Numbered from the stretch's first letter, positions 1-8,148 are shown. The stretch: 34,598 nucleotides of DNA from an uncultured Shewanella sp. (GCF_947491715.1 NZ_CANLKR010000047.1:1-34598), one strand, 5' to 3'. Numbers and translations: made by a program. The notes: generated by a model from the sequence alone, not told the origin.

Positions 1-63
1 AGCTGGGAGAGCACCTCCCTTACAAGGAGGGGGTCACTGGTTCGAGCCCAGTATCGACCACCA
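1..63 (+). tRNA. tRNA-Val (UAC), 5' truncated by window edge
   Basis: The 63 bases match the 3' part of the complete tRNA at 119-194 base for base, beginning at tRNA position 14 in the D arm. The anticodon stem CCTCC/GGAGG encloses the loop CTTACAA, which gives anticodon TAC (valine). The T arm (ACTGG/CCAGT) and a 3' CCA encoded in the DNA are present. The acceptor 5' strand lies outside the window. Confidence 0.95.
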
Positions 64-118
64 TTATTTAATCATGATATGAATAAATAATACTGTAAGC
101 CGTAAAAAGAAAGTCCCA

Positions 119-194
119 GGTCGATTAGCTCAGCTGGGAGAGCACCTCCCTTACAAGGAGGGGGTCACTGGTTCGAGCCCAGTATCGACCACCA
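119..194 (+). tRNA. tRNA-Val (UAC)
   Basis: A complete 76-nt tRNA. The acceptor stem GGTCGAT pairs with ATCGACC and is followed by encoded CCA. The anticodon stem CCTCC/GGAGG with loop CTTACAA gives anticodon TAC (Val). The T loop TTCGAGC is standard. It is a tandem copy of the tRNA ending at 63, 55 bp away. The bases just 3' of each copy (ATTATTTA) are also identical, which suggests recent duplication or gene conversion. The two are probably cotranscribed with further copies upstream of the window. Confidence 0.97.
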
Positions 195-331
195 TTATTT
201 ATCCTATCTAATTCAAACGCCTTAATTTAGTCAATTTTCACTCACTTTAGTTGTTTTATTCTCTTATAAAAAAACCAGTAGACTATACTCAATATTAGTA
301 CTTTAGTATTAACTGTGATGAGGTAAAACTG

Positions 332-556
332 ATGACTGCTGATATTAACCAATCCACATCCATTGATAGCATTGCCTCCTACCTGAAAACAACGCATCAA
401 TATGATGAAAAAACTGCATTACTAGAAGCGAAGCAAATGGTGCATGATCTTGTACAAATGAGACAACAAGGTGTTATTACAGGCTGGTACTTCAATGAAC
501 AGGGAAAGTTAGAATTGCTCCCCACCGAAAAAAATCAGCGCACTGTAATAAAATAA
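332..556 (+). CDS. Small conserved-type hypothetical protein (74 aa)
   Basis: I do not recognise this family. The 74-residue product is hydrophilic, with no signal peptide or membrane segment. The middle (about residues 12-45) looks helical and charged, and the C-terminal third contains GWYFNEQGKLELLP. The start has a reasonable Shine-Dalgarno (GATGAGGT, about 8 nt upstream). It stands alone after the tRNA genes and converges on the MFS gene. A small cytosolic protein is likely; no function can be assigned. Confidence 0.6.
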   Translation: MTADINQSTSIDSIASYLKTTHQYDEKTALLEAKQMVHDLVQMRQQGVITGWYFNEQGKLELLPTEKNQRTVIK

Positions 557-593
557 TCCTTACATTTGCAGTCCATCATATTGCATAGATCAG

Positions 594-1805
594 CTAAGAA
601 AGTGAGAACTTAACACTTTGACTATCAGGCAGTGAAATATATTTGGCAATCAAGAATAACGTGACAACCAAAACGAGCACAACGCCAAATACGACTCCAT
701 TCCAACCCCAGTGCTGCCAAAATGGCAATAAATAAGGACCACCAAGCGCCGCACCAATATAATAAACACATAAATACAAGGCTGTCGCCTTAGATCTATG
801 CTCCTGTGCTCTCATGGCTACCCAAGAATTACAACTGCTGTGTAATAAGAAAAAACCAAAGGCACTCAATAAAAAACCGACAAAAATCATTAATGCACTA
901 TTAAATAAAGTCAACGAGACACCGATAAACATGAACCCGATGCAAAGCAAACTCACACGGGACAACCCCAATCGGCGGAACCATTTGGCAGAATAATAAG
1001 ACGCAAAGGTACCACTGAGATAACACAAGAAAATAAAAGTCACCTCAAATCGCCCCCAATAAAAAGGCGCTGCCATTAAATGTAACTGAATATAACTAAA
1101 TTGATTCACCATCACCATAAATGCCAGTCCAGCAATGCAATACACTAACCGCATCTTTAAATCATTTAAGTGTAAGGCAAAACCTGAGATATCAGCTTTG
1201 CTCACATAACCTTTCACTTGTCCTTTAATGGAAGGAACAAAACGACAGCCTGGTAAAAAGTAACTCGACAAAAAACAGCCTACTAAGGTTAACACGAACA
1301 AAGTTTGCATCGATTGAGACCAAGTGAAATATTCAGACAAAGTCCCCCCCAATAATCGACCTAAAATACCCCCAAAACTGTTCACCGTAATATAAATCGC
1401 CCCCGCTTTTAATAATGAATCTTGACCTAACTCATCTTTAAAATAGGCCATAGCCACTGCAGGTAACGCAGCAAGTAATACTCCTTGTATCATTCTCAAT
1501 ATAAGTAACAGAGAAAAGTCGTGAGTCCATATCATTAAAAAATCGAGTAATGCGATTAAATATAAACTCACCATCGCCGGTTTTTTACGGCCAATACGAT
1601 CAGACATGATGGCGAAAAACAATAAAGAAATAGCTAAGGTAAAACTGGTTACCGATAATAATAATGTCGCTTGGCTCATCGAGACCATGAAATGTTCAGC
1701 GATTAAAGGCAACATACCTTGTACTAAATACAAATTGATATACACCACAACCGAGGCAATGGACACTCCGGCAATGAGTCTCCTTTCTTTGTTCACTTGA
1801 TCCAT
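594..1805 (-). CDS. MFS transporter, YnfM-like efflux permease
   Basis: A major facilitator superfamily permease of about 403 residues with 12 predicted hydrophobic segments. The loop 2-3 signature SDRIGRKKP follows the second membrane segment, as in drug and sugar-efflux MFS proteins. It resembles E. coli YnfM, which likewise sits divergent from a LysR regulator (ynfL). An in-frame ATG exists at 1862, but it would add 19 mostly hydrophobic residues unlike the family N-terminus. I prefer the ATG at 1805 (MDQVNKERR), which also leaves about 100 bp for a divergent promoter region. Neither start has a strong ribosome binding site. The substrate is unknown. Confidence 0.85.
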   Translation of the reverse strand: MDQVNKERRLIAGVSIASVVVYINLYLVQGMLPLIAEHFMVSMSQATLLLSVTSFTLAISLLFFAIMSDRIGRKKPAMVSLYLIALLDFLMIWTHDFSLLLILRMIQGVLLAALPAVAMAYFKDELGQDSLLKAGAIYITVNSFGGILGRLLGGTLSEYFTWSQSMQTLFVLTLVGCFLSSYFLPGCRFVPSIKGQVKGYVSKADISGFALHLNDLKMRLVYCIAGLAFMVMVNQFSYIQLHLMAAPFYWGRFEVTFIFLCYLSGTFASYYSAKWFRRLGLSRVSLLCIGFMFIGVSLTLFNSALMIFVGFLLSAFGFFLLHSSCNSWVAMRAQEHRSKATALYLCVYYIGAALGGPYLLPFWQHWGWNGVVFGVVLVLVVTLFLIAKYISLPDSQSVKFSLS

Positions 1806-1859
1806 CGCTAACATTAATAGGCTACTAAAAAAGTAGACATAGTTTATCAATGCCACTAG

Positions 1860-1907
1860 CATAACAATAATAAATAAAAACTATCCAACCTATAAATTTT
1901 TGTTATG
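1860..1907. promoter_or_regulatory. Divergent MFS/LysR control region with 8-bp inverted repeat
   Basis: CATAACAA (1860-1867) is mirrored by TTGTTATG (1900-1907), with an AT-rich 32-bp spacer. LysR-type regulators usually bind dyads between divergent genes, so this is a candidate operator. The right arm overlaps the lysR start codon, so it may be fortuitous. Confidence 0.3.
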
Positions 1908-2786
1908 GATATAAAACAGCTTAATCACCTCAACGCATTAGTTGATACCGGCAGCTTTACTAAAGCGGCTGCACAATTACATATTGCACAACCAGCATTA
2001 AGCCAAAGCATTAAACGTTTAGAGCTAGCCCTAGGCGTGACATTAATCGATAGGCATTATCAAAGCAGGAATAAGCCCGTCAGCCTTACAGCAGAAGGCC
2101 AAGCATTACATACCCATGCCAAGCTCATTTTAAAGCAAGTGCAGCAAGCTGAAGCCCATATCAAATCCATGGCGAATTTAACGCGAGGAGAAGTGAGAGT
2201 GGCCGTATCGGGTATGTTAGGGTCATTCTATCTCCCCTCTCGATTAATGGCATTTAGGCATCAACACCCAAGCTTGAAACTGTCACTCTTTGAAGGAGGC
2301 ACACGGCATGCATTAACAATGCTCCAAAATGAAGATGTTGATATCGCCATTGTCACTGCAGATGATCTCACTGATGAATTTGATAGTCATTTATTATTAC
2401 AAGAGCAAATGGTCGTCGCCGTTGGTCAAAATCATCCATTAGCGAAACAAAACAATGTTACTCTCACTCAATTTTTTAATCATGAATTAGTGATGTTTCA
2501 GCCGGGATACTTCCATCGAGAGTGGGTATTAAAACAAGCTAAACGACTCAATCTTAATGCTAATATTGCTTTTGAAACAAACCTCATCAATTTAATTAAA
2601 CAAGTGATTGCACAAGAATTTGCTATATCGAGTGTACTCAAAATGGTCATTGAAAATGAAACCACTATTTTAGCAAAGCCTTTCAACCCACCGATGCTTT
2701 TAGACCTTCATATTGCTTGGAAAAAACAACGCCCTATCAGCCAAGCAGATAGAGCGTTTGTTAATTTTTTAATGGAGAACCGATAA
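1905..2786 (+). CDS. LysR-family transcriptional regulator
   Basis: A 293-residue LysR-type regulator. The N-terminal winged helix-turn-helix is clear at residues 1-60 (MDIKQLNHLNALVDTGSFTK, then AAAQLHIAQPALSQSIKRLE). It is followed by a periplasmic-binding-protein-like effector domain from about residue 90. It is transcribed away from the MFS permease and probably controls it, as LysR regulators commonly do with a divergent neighbour. The inducer is unknown. It ends 26 bp before the convergent maiA stop. Confidence 0.9.
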   Translation: MDIKQLNHLNALVDTGSFTKAAAQLHIAQPALSQSIKRLELALGVTLIDRHYQSRNKPVSLTAEGQALHTHAKLILKQVQQAEAHIKSMANLTRGEVRVAVSGMLGSFYLPSRLMAFRHQHPSLKLSLFEGGTRHALTMLQNEDVDIAIVTADDLTDEFDSHLLLQEQMVVAVGQNHPLAKQNNVTLTQFFNHELVMFQPGYFHREWVLKQAKRLNLNANIAFETNLINLIKQVIAQEFAISSVLKMVIENETTILAKPFNPPMLLDLHIAWKKQRPISQADRAFVNFLMENR

Positions 2787-2812
2787 AGTTCACAGAAAAT
2801 CAGATAAGAATA

Positions 2813-3475
2813 TTAACTGGCATCGGGCTGATTTTCAGGCCTAGCATCGTTAAAGGCCGCTAATTCAAGACAGGCGGCATTCACTCTCATGATATTGGAA
2901 TAAGGCGTCAAGTCGACGCCAAAACGCTCTGCATTGTACACTTGTGGTACCAAACATACGTCCGCCATCGACACTGTGTCGCCATAACAATATAAACCTG
3001 ACACTCGAGTCAATTGGGCTTCTAACGCCGTAAAGCCTTGCTCAATCCAATGCCTATACCAAGCCCCCTTATCATCATCATTGATGTTTAACTGACTCGA
3101 CAAGTATTGTAATACTCTCAAATTATTTAACGGATGAATATCACATGCTATCGACATTGCCATCGCACGCACATTTGCACGGGCTAAACTTGATGAGGGT
3201 AATAAAGCATGTTGAGGATACACTTCATCGAGATACTCCAAGATAGCCAGAGATTGGGTGAGCACTTCACTTTCAAACCCTGTGCTTTCATCATTCACCA
3301 CAAAACTTGGGACTAATGCTTGCGGATTTAACGCCAAATAAGCCGCTTTGTGCTGCTCTCCACCTGCTTTTACCAAATGAACTGACAATTGTTCAACTGT
3401 GATTTCTTTTAAGTTCAATGCAATGCGCACACGATAAGCCGCACTTGAACGCCAATAGCCATAAAGCTTATTCAT
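2813..3475 (-). CDS. maiA: Maleylacetoacetate isomerase (zeta-class GST)
   Basis: Isomerises maleylacetoacetate to fumarylacetoacetate with glutathione as cofactor, the penultimate step of tyrosine/homogentisate breakdown. The 220-residue product has an N-terminal thioredoxin-fold GST domain with YWRSSAAYRVRIALNLKEI and a C-terminal helical GST domain. In zeta GSTs the usual motif is SSCxWRVRIAL; here the cysteine position is alanine, while the two serines are kept. I start at 3475, where AAAAGGAC precedes ATG; the longer frame from 3517 adds 14 residues absent from the family. It lies 66 bp downstream of fahA and is probably cotranscribed with it. Confidence 0.92.
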   Translation of the reverse strand: MNKLYGYWRSSAAYRVRIALNLKEITVEQLSVHLVKAGGEQHKAAYLALNPQALVPSFVVNDESTGFESEVLTQSLAILEYLDEVYPQHALLPSSSLARANVRAMAMSIACDIHPLNNLRVLQYLSSQLNINDDDKGAWYRHWIEQGFTALEAQLTRVSGLYCYGDTVSMADVCLVPQVYNAERFGVDLTPYSNIMRVNAACLELAAFNDARPENQPDAS

Positions 3476-3541
3476 GGATTGTCCTTTTAATATCGATCCT
3501 TTTAAAAAGCGCCACAAAACTGGCGCTGTAGCCGCTAAATA

Positions 3542-4528
3542 TTAACCTTGGTATTGCACCACTTTTTGATCGATCGCCCCAAAAATACTCTGGCCTTGTT
3601 CGTCCAACATTTCGATTTTAACGCGATCGCCAAACTGCATAAATGCCGTGCTCGCTTTGCCGTCAGCAATCACTTCCAACATTCTTTTTTCAGCAAGACA
3701 ACTTGAACCTGCACTGCGATCATAATTTGAAATCGTACCCGACCCCACGATTGCCCCCGCACCTAAAGGTCGTGTTTTAGCCACATGAGAGACCAGTTGA
3801 CTAAAGTTAAATGTCATATCGACACCTGCATTCGGTTGCCCAAATAAAGCGTCATTCAAATGGGTCATTAATGGAAGGTGAACCTTACTGTCTTGCCATT
3901 TATCACCAAGCTCATCGGGTGTAATCGCCACAGGTGAAAAACTACTCGACGGTTTAGCCTGATAAAAGCCAAAACCTTTGGCAAGTTCACCAGGGATCAG
4001 ATTACGCAGCGACACATCATTAACTAACATCAGTAATTTAATGTGCTTATCGGCATCTTGAGCTCCCACTCCCATGGGCACATCATCAGTGATCACCGCT
4101 ATTTCTGACTCAAAATCAATGCCCCATTCTTCGCTAGCTAGAGGAATATCGGCTTTCGGTTGAATAAAGCAATCAGAGCCACCTTGATAAACAAGGGGAT
4201 CATGCCAAAATGTCTCAGGCATTTGAGCCCCTCGCGCTTGACGAACAAGCTCAACATGATTCACATAGGCACTTCCATCTGCCCATTGATAAGCTCTAGG
4301 CAAAGGCGAATGACATTGAGATTCATCAAAGTCGAGACTGTTCTCAATGAGTCCTTCGTTTAAAGCATCATAAAGCTCTTGCAATTGAGGATAAAGCAAC
4401 GCCCAAGAATCCAATAACTGTTGCATAGTGTGGGCTATCGCTGGCACAGCAACGGCCTTTGATAAATCGCGACTGACGAGCATTAGTTGACCATCACGGG
4501 TTCCGTTATCATAACTTGCTAATTTCAT
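3542..4528 (-). CDS. fahA: Fumarylacetoacetate hydrolase family protein
   Basis: Cleaves fumarylacetoacetate to fumarate and acetoacetate, the last step of tyrosine catabolism. The 328-residue product belongs to the FAH family: an acidic metal-binding stretch (DFESEIAVITDDVPMG) and the C-terminal VGSGTISNYDRSAGSSCLAE are typical. The start at 4528 has a good GAGGA site; an ATG 21 nt upstream (4549) is less likely. It is the first gene of a fahA-maiA unit, and a TyrR-box-like palindrome (4658-4675) lies 130 bp upstream. The upper-pathway enzymes HppD and HmgA are not in the window. Confidence 0.92.
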   Translation of the reverse strand: MKLASYDNGTRDGQLMLVSRDLSKAVAVPAIAHTMQQLLDSWALLYPQLQELYDALNEGLIENSLDFDESQCHSPLPRAYQWADGSAYVNHVELVRQARGAQMPETFWHDPLVYQGGSDCFIQPKADIPLASEEWGIDFESEIAVITDDVPMGVGAQDADKHIKLLMLVNDVSLRNLIPGELAKGFGFYQAKPSSSFSPVAITPDELGDKWQDSKVHLPLMTHLNDALFGQPNAGVDMTFNFSQLVSHVAKTRPLGAGAIVGSGTISNYDRSAGSSCLAEKRMLEVIADGKASTAFMQFGDRVKIEMLDEQGQSIFGAIDQKVVQYQG

Positions 4529-4613
4529 ATGATCCTCATTTATTGTCAAAAATTAAGACAATGCTTATTTTATTTTTCTCTGCAAGAAGCCTACCTTCAT
4601 CCCGTGAGAGATA

Positions 4614-4641
4614 ATATTATTTTGATAAAAATAGATAGCAA
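4614..4641 (-). promoter_or_regulatory. Candidate promoter of fahA-maiA
   Basis: On the minus strand, TTGCTA (4641-4636) and TAATAT (4619-4614) are separated by 16 bp, giving a plausible but non-consensus sigma-70 promoter. The TyrR-like box would be centred near -60, a position compatible with activation. Confidence 0.35.
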
Positions 4642-4657
4642 AGAAAAAGAAAAGATG

Positions 4658-4675
4658 CGTAAAGTCTTCGTTACA
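4658..4675. promoter_or_regulatory. TyrR-box-like operator upstream of fahA
   Basis: CGTAAA GTCTTC GTTACA matches the TyrR box consensus TGTAAA-N6-TTTACA with one mismatch per half-site, keeping the G and C at fixed spacing. The half-sites are identical to those of the box upstream of phhA (7786-7803), and tyrR lies next door. No binding data; inferred. Confidence 0.65.
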
Positions 4676-4677
4676 AA

Positions 4678-4698
4678 AGGTCGCAACTGTAGCGACCT
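4678..4698 (-). terminator. Hairpin terminator after tyrR
   Basis: AGGTCGC (4678-4684) pairs perfectly with GCGACCT (4692-4698) around a 7-nt loop. Read on the minus strand it lies 20 nt past the tyrR stop and is followed by TTTTG, so it fits a Rho-independent terminator for tyrR. It abuts the TyrR-like box serving fahA. Confidence 0.65.
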
Positions 4699-4718
4699 CA
4701 ATAAAAAAGTAAAATGAA

Positions 4719-6266
4719 TTACGAAACAGGTTTAGGCTTACTGATTTTATACTCTCTTAATTTATTCGCAATCGCAGTATGAGATACGCCTAATTTTTTT
4801 GCCAACTGTCGAGTACTGGGATAAGCAGGGTATAAACGTCTGAGCAAGTTGGACTCAAATTCCTTCATTGCTTCATCTAAACAGCCTTCAAACTCTTCAT
4901 CAAAATAACCAAAACCTTCTGCATAGGAAGGTAGCTTCAATTGCTCAATCGTTAACTCTGTATGCCCATCCCACATAGACACCGCCCTGAAAATAGCATT
5001 TTTCAGCTGACGTACATTACCGGGCCATGCATAATCTAATAAATGCTCACGGCACGCCGCGGAGATCCGCCTAATAGGAATAGAAAGCTGTTGGCTATAA
5101 TGCTCTAAAAACATTTCAGTTAAAGGCAGCACATCCACTTTTCGCTCTCGTAAAGCTGGCATGTGGAAACTCAACACGTGAATACGATAGTAAAGATCTT
5201 CTCTAAAGGCGCCACTTTGACATAACTCTGCTAGGTTTTTTTGAGTCGAACAAATAATCCTAACATCGACCCTCACTTCCTCATTACCGCCCACTCTTCT
5301 AAAACTGCCATCTTGCAAAAAGCGTAACAACTTCACTTGAGCTGAGGTTGACATTTCAGCAATTTCATCCAGAAAAATCGTTCCTCCATCCCCTTCTTCA
5401 AAAAGACCTTTCTTAGAAACGGCACCTTTATTCACATAACCAAATAACTCCTCTTCCGCCGCGCTGTCTGGCATAGCGGCGCAATTAATGGCAATAAAAG
5501 GGCTTTCTCTTCGCATGCAAGCATCATGGCAAGCCCTAGCCATCAATTCTTTGCCAGTTCCCGTTTCTCCAGTGATCAACAAAGGAGCATCAAGCTGAGC
5601 CATTCGCCGAGCTTGTGTCAGTACGGATTTCATTTTATCACTGCTTGCTAAAACTGTCTCAAAGCCTGAAGATTGATTTTGCAGTGCATTAAACTGCTTT
5701 CCTACCCGTGCAGGGGATTTAAGCAGAACCACCGCCCCCGCTAAAATGGAACCACTGGGTCCATCAGGTAAATAGATAGGTAGCATTTCAGCTAAATATT
5801 CATTATCACCTATCGTGACTCGCGTTGCTTGCGCTAAGACTTGTGCTTCACTCAACCAACGGCTAAAGTTGACTCCTTGAACCCAATGGTTGAGGGGCTC
5901 ATCTTGCACTTCTTGCTCTGACATCCCTAAGGTTTGTAAAGCCGATTCATTAACGATGCAAATTTTTCCCTTTGCATCCAGTGAAAAAACACTATCAGGC
6001 AATGTTTTCAATAATGTCTTAAGCGCATAATGTTCTTGTTCTGAAGGCATAAAAGATACCGTTCTAACATCATGTACGCCTTCAACTTTACGAATTAAGG
6101 GAAGTAATTCGCTCAATATATCAAAATTAACTTCAGCAAACTGCAAATAAAGAAAACCTTGATTACTTGCATCAATGGCAAATAAATTAATGCTATAGCC
6201 TTCCATGATAGTTAAAATATCTTTTGCTAAACCAACACGATCCAAACAGCTGACTTCCAAACGCAT
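4719..6266 (-). CDS. tyrR: TyrR transcriptional regulator of aromatic amino acid metabolism
   Basis: A 515-residue cytosolic regulator that senses aromatic amino acids and controls their metabolism. Domains in order: ACT (about 1-70, starting MRLEVSCLDRVGLAKDIL), PAS (about 78-185), AAA+ ATPase of the sigma-54-activator type (about 205-430; Walker A GETGTGKE at 233-240) and a C-terminal Fis-like helix-turn-helix (STRQLAKKLGVSHTAIANKL). The GAFTGA loop needed to contact sigma-54 is missing (ELFGYVNKGAVSKKGLFEE), as in E. coli TyrR, so it should act on sigma-70 promoters. A strong AAGGAAAGGG site precedes the ATG. It lies between two operons that carry matching TyrR-like boxes. Confidence 0.95.
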   Translation of the reverse strand: MRLEVSCLDRVGLAKDILTIMEGYSINLFAIDASNQGFLYLQFAEVNFDILSELLPLIRKVEGVHDVRTVSFMPSEQEHYALKTLLKTLPDSVFSLDAKGKICIVNESALQTLGMSEQEVQDEPLNHWVQGVNFSRWLSEAQVLAQATRVTIGDNEYLAEMLPIYLPDGPSGSILAGAVVLLKSPARVGKQFNALQNQSSGFETVLASSDKMKSVLTQARRMAQLDAPLLITGETGTGKELMARACHDACMRRESPFIAINCAAMPDSAAEEELFGYVNKGAVSKKGLFEEGDGGTIFLDEIAEMSTSAQVKLLRFLQDGSFRRVGGNEEVRVDVRIICSTQKNLAELCQSGAFREDLYYRIHVLSFHMPALRERKVDVLPLTEMFLEHYSQQLSIPIRRISAACREHLLDYAWPGNVRQLKNAIFRAVSMWDGHTELTIEQLKLPSYAEGFGYFDEEFEGCLDEAMKEFESNLLRRLYPAYPSTRQLAKKLGVSHTAIANKLREYKISKPKPVS

Positions 6267-6474
6267 AATTTACCCTTTCCTTTTCGATATCAACTCGACC
6301 TGAACGCGACTCTTTAACATATAAACAATGAGCCGTTAGCGAACAAAACGATGCACTGATGGTTTAATGGATTAAACCAAACCCGAGATGACATTGGATA
6401 TTTAGTGGGTATACGGTAAAAGGTTATCACGAATGTGGCAAGCATAGTTTACAAAGCGACCAAAAAAACAATAA

Positions 6475-6500
6475 AAAATGGCGCAAAAAAGCGCCATTTT
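6475..6500 (-). terminator. Rho-independent terminator of phhA-phhB
   Basis: AAAATGGCGC (6475-6484) and GCGCCATTTT (6491-6500) form a perfect 10-bp stem with an A6 loop (T6 on the minus strand), just past the phhB stop. The flanking A/T runs make it a good terminator on the minus strand. The rest of 6267-6474 is the tyrR upstream region; I see no clear promoter or TyrR box in it. Confidence 0.8.
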
Positions 6501-6516
6501 ATCTTGTATTAAACTA

Positions 6517-6861
6517 TTATTCTGTCACTAATAACTTATCCGTTTTAGCGGCCATAATAAAATCATTCTGATGTAGGCCTTTCACAGAGTGAGACCACCA
6601 AGTAACCGTCACTTTACCCCATTCGGTTAATATACCTGGATGATGAAAATCCGCTTCTGCCAAATCGGCTAACGCATTCGTAAACACCATCGCTAACCTA
6701 AAGTTTTTGAACTTAAACACTCTTTCAAGTTGCATCACACCATCACGAACCACGACGGTCCAATCTGGGATCAATTTGATTAACGTTGCCAATTCTTCAT
6801 CAGACACTTGAGGCGCCCCCACTTGACAGGCTTCACATTGCATATCTGCTAATTTGGTCAT
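6517..6861 (-). CDS. phhB: Pterin-4a-carbinolamine dehydratase
   Basis: Dehydrates 4a-hydroxytetrahydropterin formed by phenylalanine hydroxylase so the cofactor can be recycled. The 114-residue product is full length for the family. The active-site motif FHHPG (His73, His74, Pro75) and the later SH (His91) are present. It begins 20 bp after the phhA stop with an AAGGAA ribosome site, so it is translated from the phhA transcript, and a strong terminator follows. The N-terminal CEAC is usual for this group. Confidence 0.95.
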   Translation of the reverse strand: MTKLADMQCEACQVGAPQVSDEELATLIKLIPDWTVVVRDGVMQLERVFKFKNFRLAMVFTNALADLAEADFHHPGILTEWGKVTVTWWSHSVKGLHQNDFIMAAKTDKLLVTE

Positions 6862-6881
6862 TATTATTCCTTCGCACTTAT

Positions 6882-7682
6882 TTATGATGATAATTTCTGC
6901 TTTTGTTCAAATTTAGCGGGCAATAAGCCCAATTTTATCGCTTCTTTCACATAGGCCATGATATCCATTTTAGTAATATCATCTAGCACGCTAATATGAT
7001 CTATCGCGTAATAAACAGGCTGCATGATATCGATACGATAAGGTGTTCGTAATACTTCAAGTAGATCAAAAGGCTTAATTTCTGGCGTTGGTCCTGTGAC
7101 ATAAAGCGTTTCACCCGGCGAGCTCAAAATTCCGCCACCATAAATTCTCAGAGTTTCAGGATCCGATTGAATGAGCCCGAACTCAACGGTAAACCAGTAG
7201 AGCCGAGCTAAGTACACCCGCTCTTGCGGCGTGGCAGCCAAACCTAATTGGCCATAAAGATGAGAAAAATGAGCAAATGACGGATTAGTCAATAAGGGAC
7301 AATGTCCGAAAATCTCATGAAAAATATCGGGTTCTTGGAGATAATCAAGTTCCTGTTTATTACGAATAAAAGTCGCCACAGGAAAAGACTTATTAGCCAA
7401 GAGTTCAAAAAATCGACCAAAAGAAATAAGAGCAGGAACTGCCGCTGTCTTCCAGCCAGTGGTATCTAATAAAACTTTATCAATCTCAAATAATTGGGGG
7501 ATCCTACTGCGAGGTAAAGATAAGGCGTCTAGCCCCAATAGATATTCCTCACAGGCTCGACCCGGCAATTTATCCAGCTGCCGAGTATACAATTGACACC
7601 AAGTATCATGTTCATCTTGAGGATATTGTATCACCCCGTTCAAATCAGCACTACGAGCAATATATTGTGTTTTTGTATTCAT
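6882..7682 (-). CDS. phhA: Phenylalanine-4-hydroxylase
   Basis: Tetrahydropterin- and iron-dependent monooxygenase converting phenylalanine to tyrosine. The 266-residue length is normal for the bacterial single-domain enzyme. The iron ligands are visible: His122 and His127 in FHEIFGHCPLL, and Glu167 in YWFTVEFGLI. It is the first gene of phhA-phhB. No strong Shine-Dalgarno is seen before the ATG. The leader contains a perfect 10-bp dyad (7716-7750) and, further up, a TyrR-like box (7786-7803), so aromatic amino acid control by the neighbouring tyrR is likely. Confidence 0.96.
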   Translation of the reverse strand: MNTKTQYIARSADLNGVIQYPQDEHDTWCQLYTRQLDKLPGRACEEYLLGLDALSLPRSRIPQLFEIDKVLLDTTGWKTAAVPALISFGRFFELLANKSFPVATFIRNKQELDYLQEPDIFHEIFGHCPLLTNPSFAHFSHLYGQLGLAATPQERVYLARLYWFTVEFGLIQSDPETLRIYGGGILSSPGETLYVTGPTPEIKPFDLLEVLRTPYRIDIMQPVYYAIDHISVLDDITKMDIMAYVKEAIKLGLLPAKFEQKQKLSS

Positions 7683-7715
7683 CGTTATTCACACACATTC
7701 GGTTGCAACTCTATT

Positions 7716-7750
7716 CATAGTTAACTAAAGCAAGCGTTTTGTTAACTATG
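7716..7750. promoter_or_regulatory. Perfect 10-bp inverted repeat in phhA upstream region
   Basis: CATAGTTAAC (7716-7725) and GTTAACTATG (7741-7750) form a perfect dyad with a 15-bp spacer; after one mismatch three more A-T pairs extend the stem. It lies 34-68 bp upstream of the phhA start. It could be an operator for another regulator or a hairpin in the phhA leader. Confidence 0.45.
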
Positions 7751-7785
7751 ATGCACTTAATTCTTTCGAGTGTTCATAATATTTT

Positions 7786-7803
7786 CGTAAAATTTTTGTT
7801 ACA
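7786..7803. promoter_or_regulatory. TyrR-box-like operator upstream of phhA
   Basis: CGTAAA ATTTTT GTTACA matches TGTAAA-N6-TTTACA with one mismatch per half. Half-sites and orientation relative to the regulated gene are the same as in the fahA box. It is centred about 110 bp upstream of the phhA ATG. Confidence 0.65.
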
Positions 7804-7817
7804 CCTATTTCCAGAGC

Positions 7818-8148
7818 TATACCCAAACCACTTGAAGATGCAGGATTCAGCTGGAATTAAAACGCGTTTAGGCAAGGTCATTAATTGCTCCTGCATAAAT
7901 GACATTTCCATCATCCATGATGGTCAGCTTGAACAGCGTGCTTAGTTATTCTAAGTTGATATTCAATAACGCAGAATAAAAGTGTTTGCTTTTACATATA
8001 AAGAGGCCAGCCCGTTGGGAGCCTGTAAAAAGACTAACTTCTACGTTGCATCACCTCAAAAGGCAATAAGCATTCTTTCAATAATGCGCCTTGAATTAAG
8101 CCTTTTTACGGGCTCTGAAAACATGCACTTTCAAGTGGTTTGGGTATA
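7818..8148. mobile_element. MITE-like element with 25-bp terminal inverted repeats
   Basis: The left end (TATACCCAAACCACTTGAAG and 5 more bases, 7818-7842) is matched in inverted form at 8124-8148 with 23 of 25 identities. The 331 bp between contain no convincing gene: two short open frames lack family features and ribosome sites. A second, nested inverted repeat is present, GAGCCTGTAAAAAG (8019-8032) against CTTTTTACGGGCTC (8102-8115), 13 of 14 identical. The outermost bases read TA|TACCC...GGGTA|TA, which could be a TA target duplication. It occupies most of the 605-bp phhA-galU gap. It is a non-autonomous element or structured repeat; the parent transposase is not visible. Confidence 0.65.
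8019..8115. repeat. Nested inverted repeat inside the MITE-like element
   Basis: GAGCCTGTAAAAAG at 8019-8032 and CTTTTTACGGGCTC at 8102-8115 pair over 14 positions with one mismatch. A small stem, GCATT/AATGC, lies within the enclosed segment. The right half of the element could therefore fold as a branched structure in RNA or single-stranded DNA. Confidence 0.55.

Noticed and set aside
4529..4717. A 62-codon plus-strand frame between fahA and tyrR
   Set aside because: It overlaps the fahA promoter region, the TyrR-like box and the tyrR terminator; composition is lysine-rich from A-runs.
6267..6474. TyrR box for autoregulation upstream of tyrR
   Set aside because: Only isolated half-site-like pieces (GGTAAA, TTTACA) are present, without correct N6 spacing.
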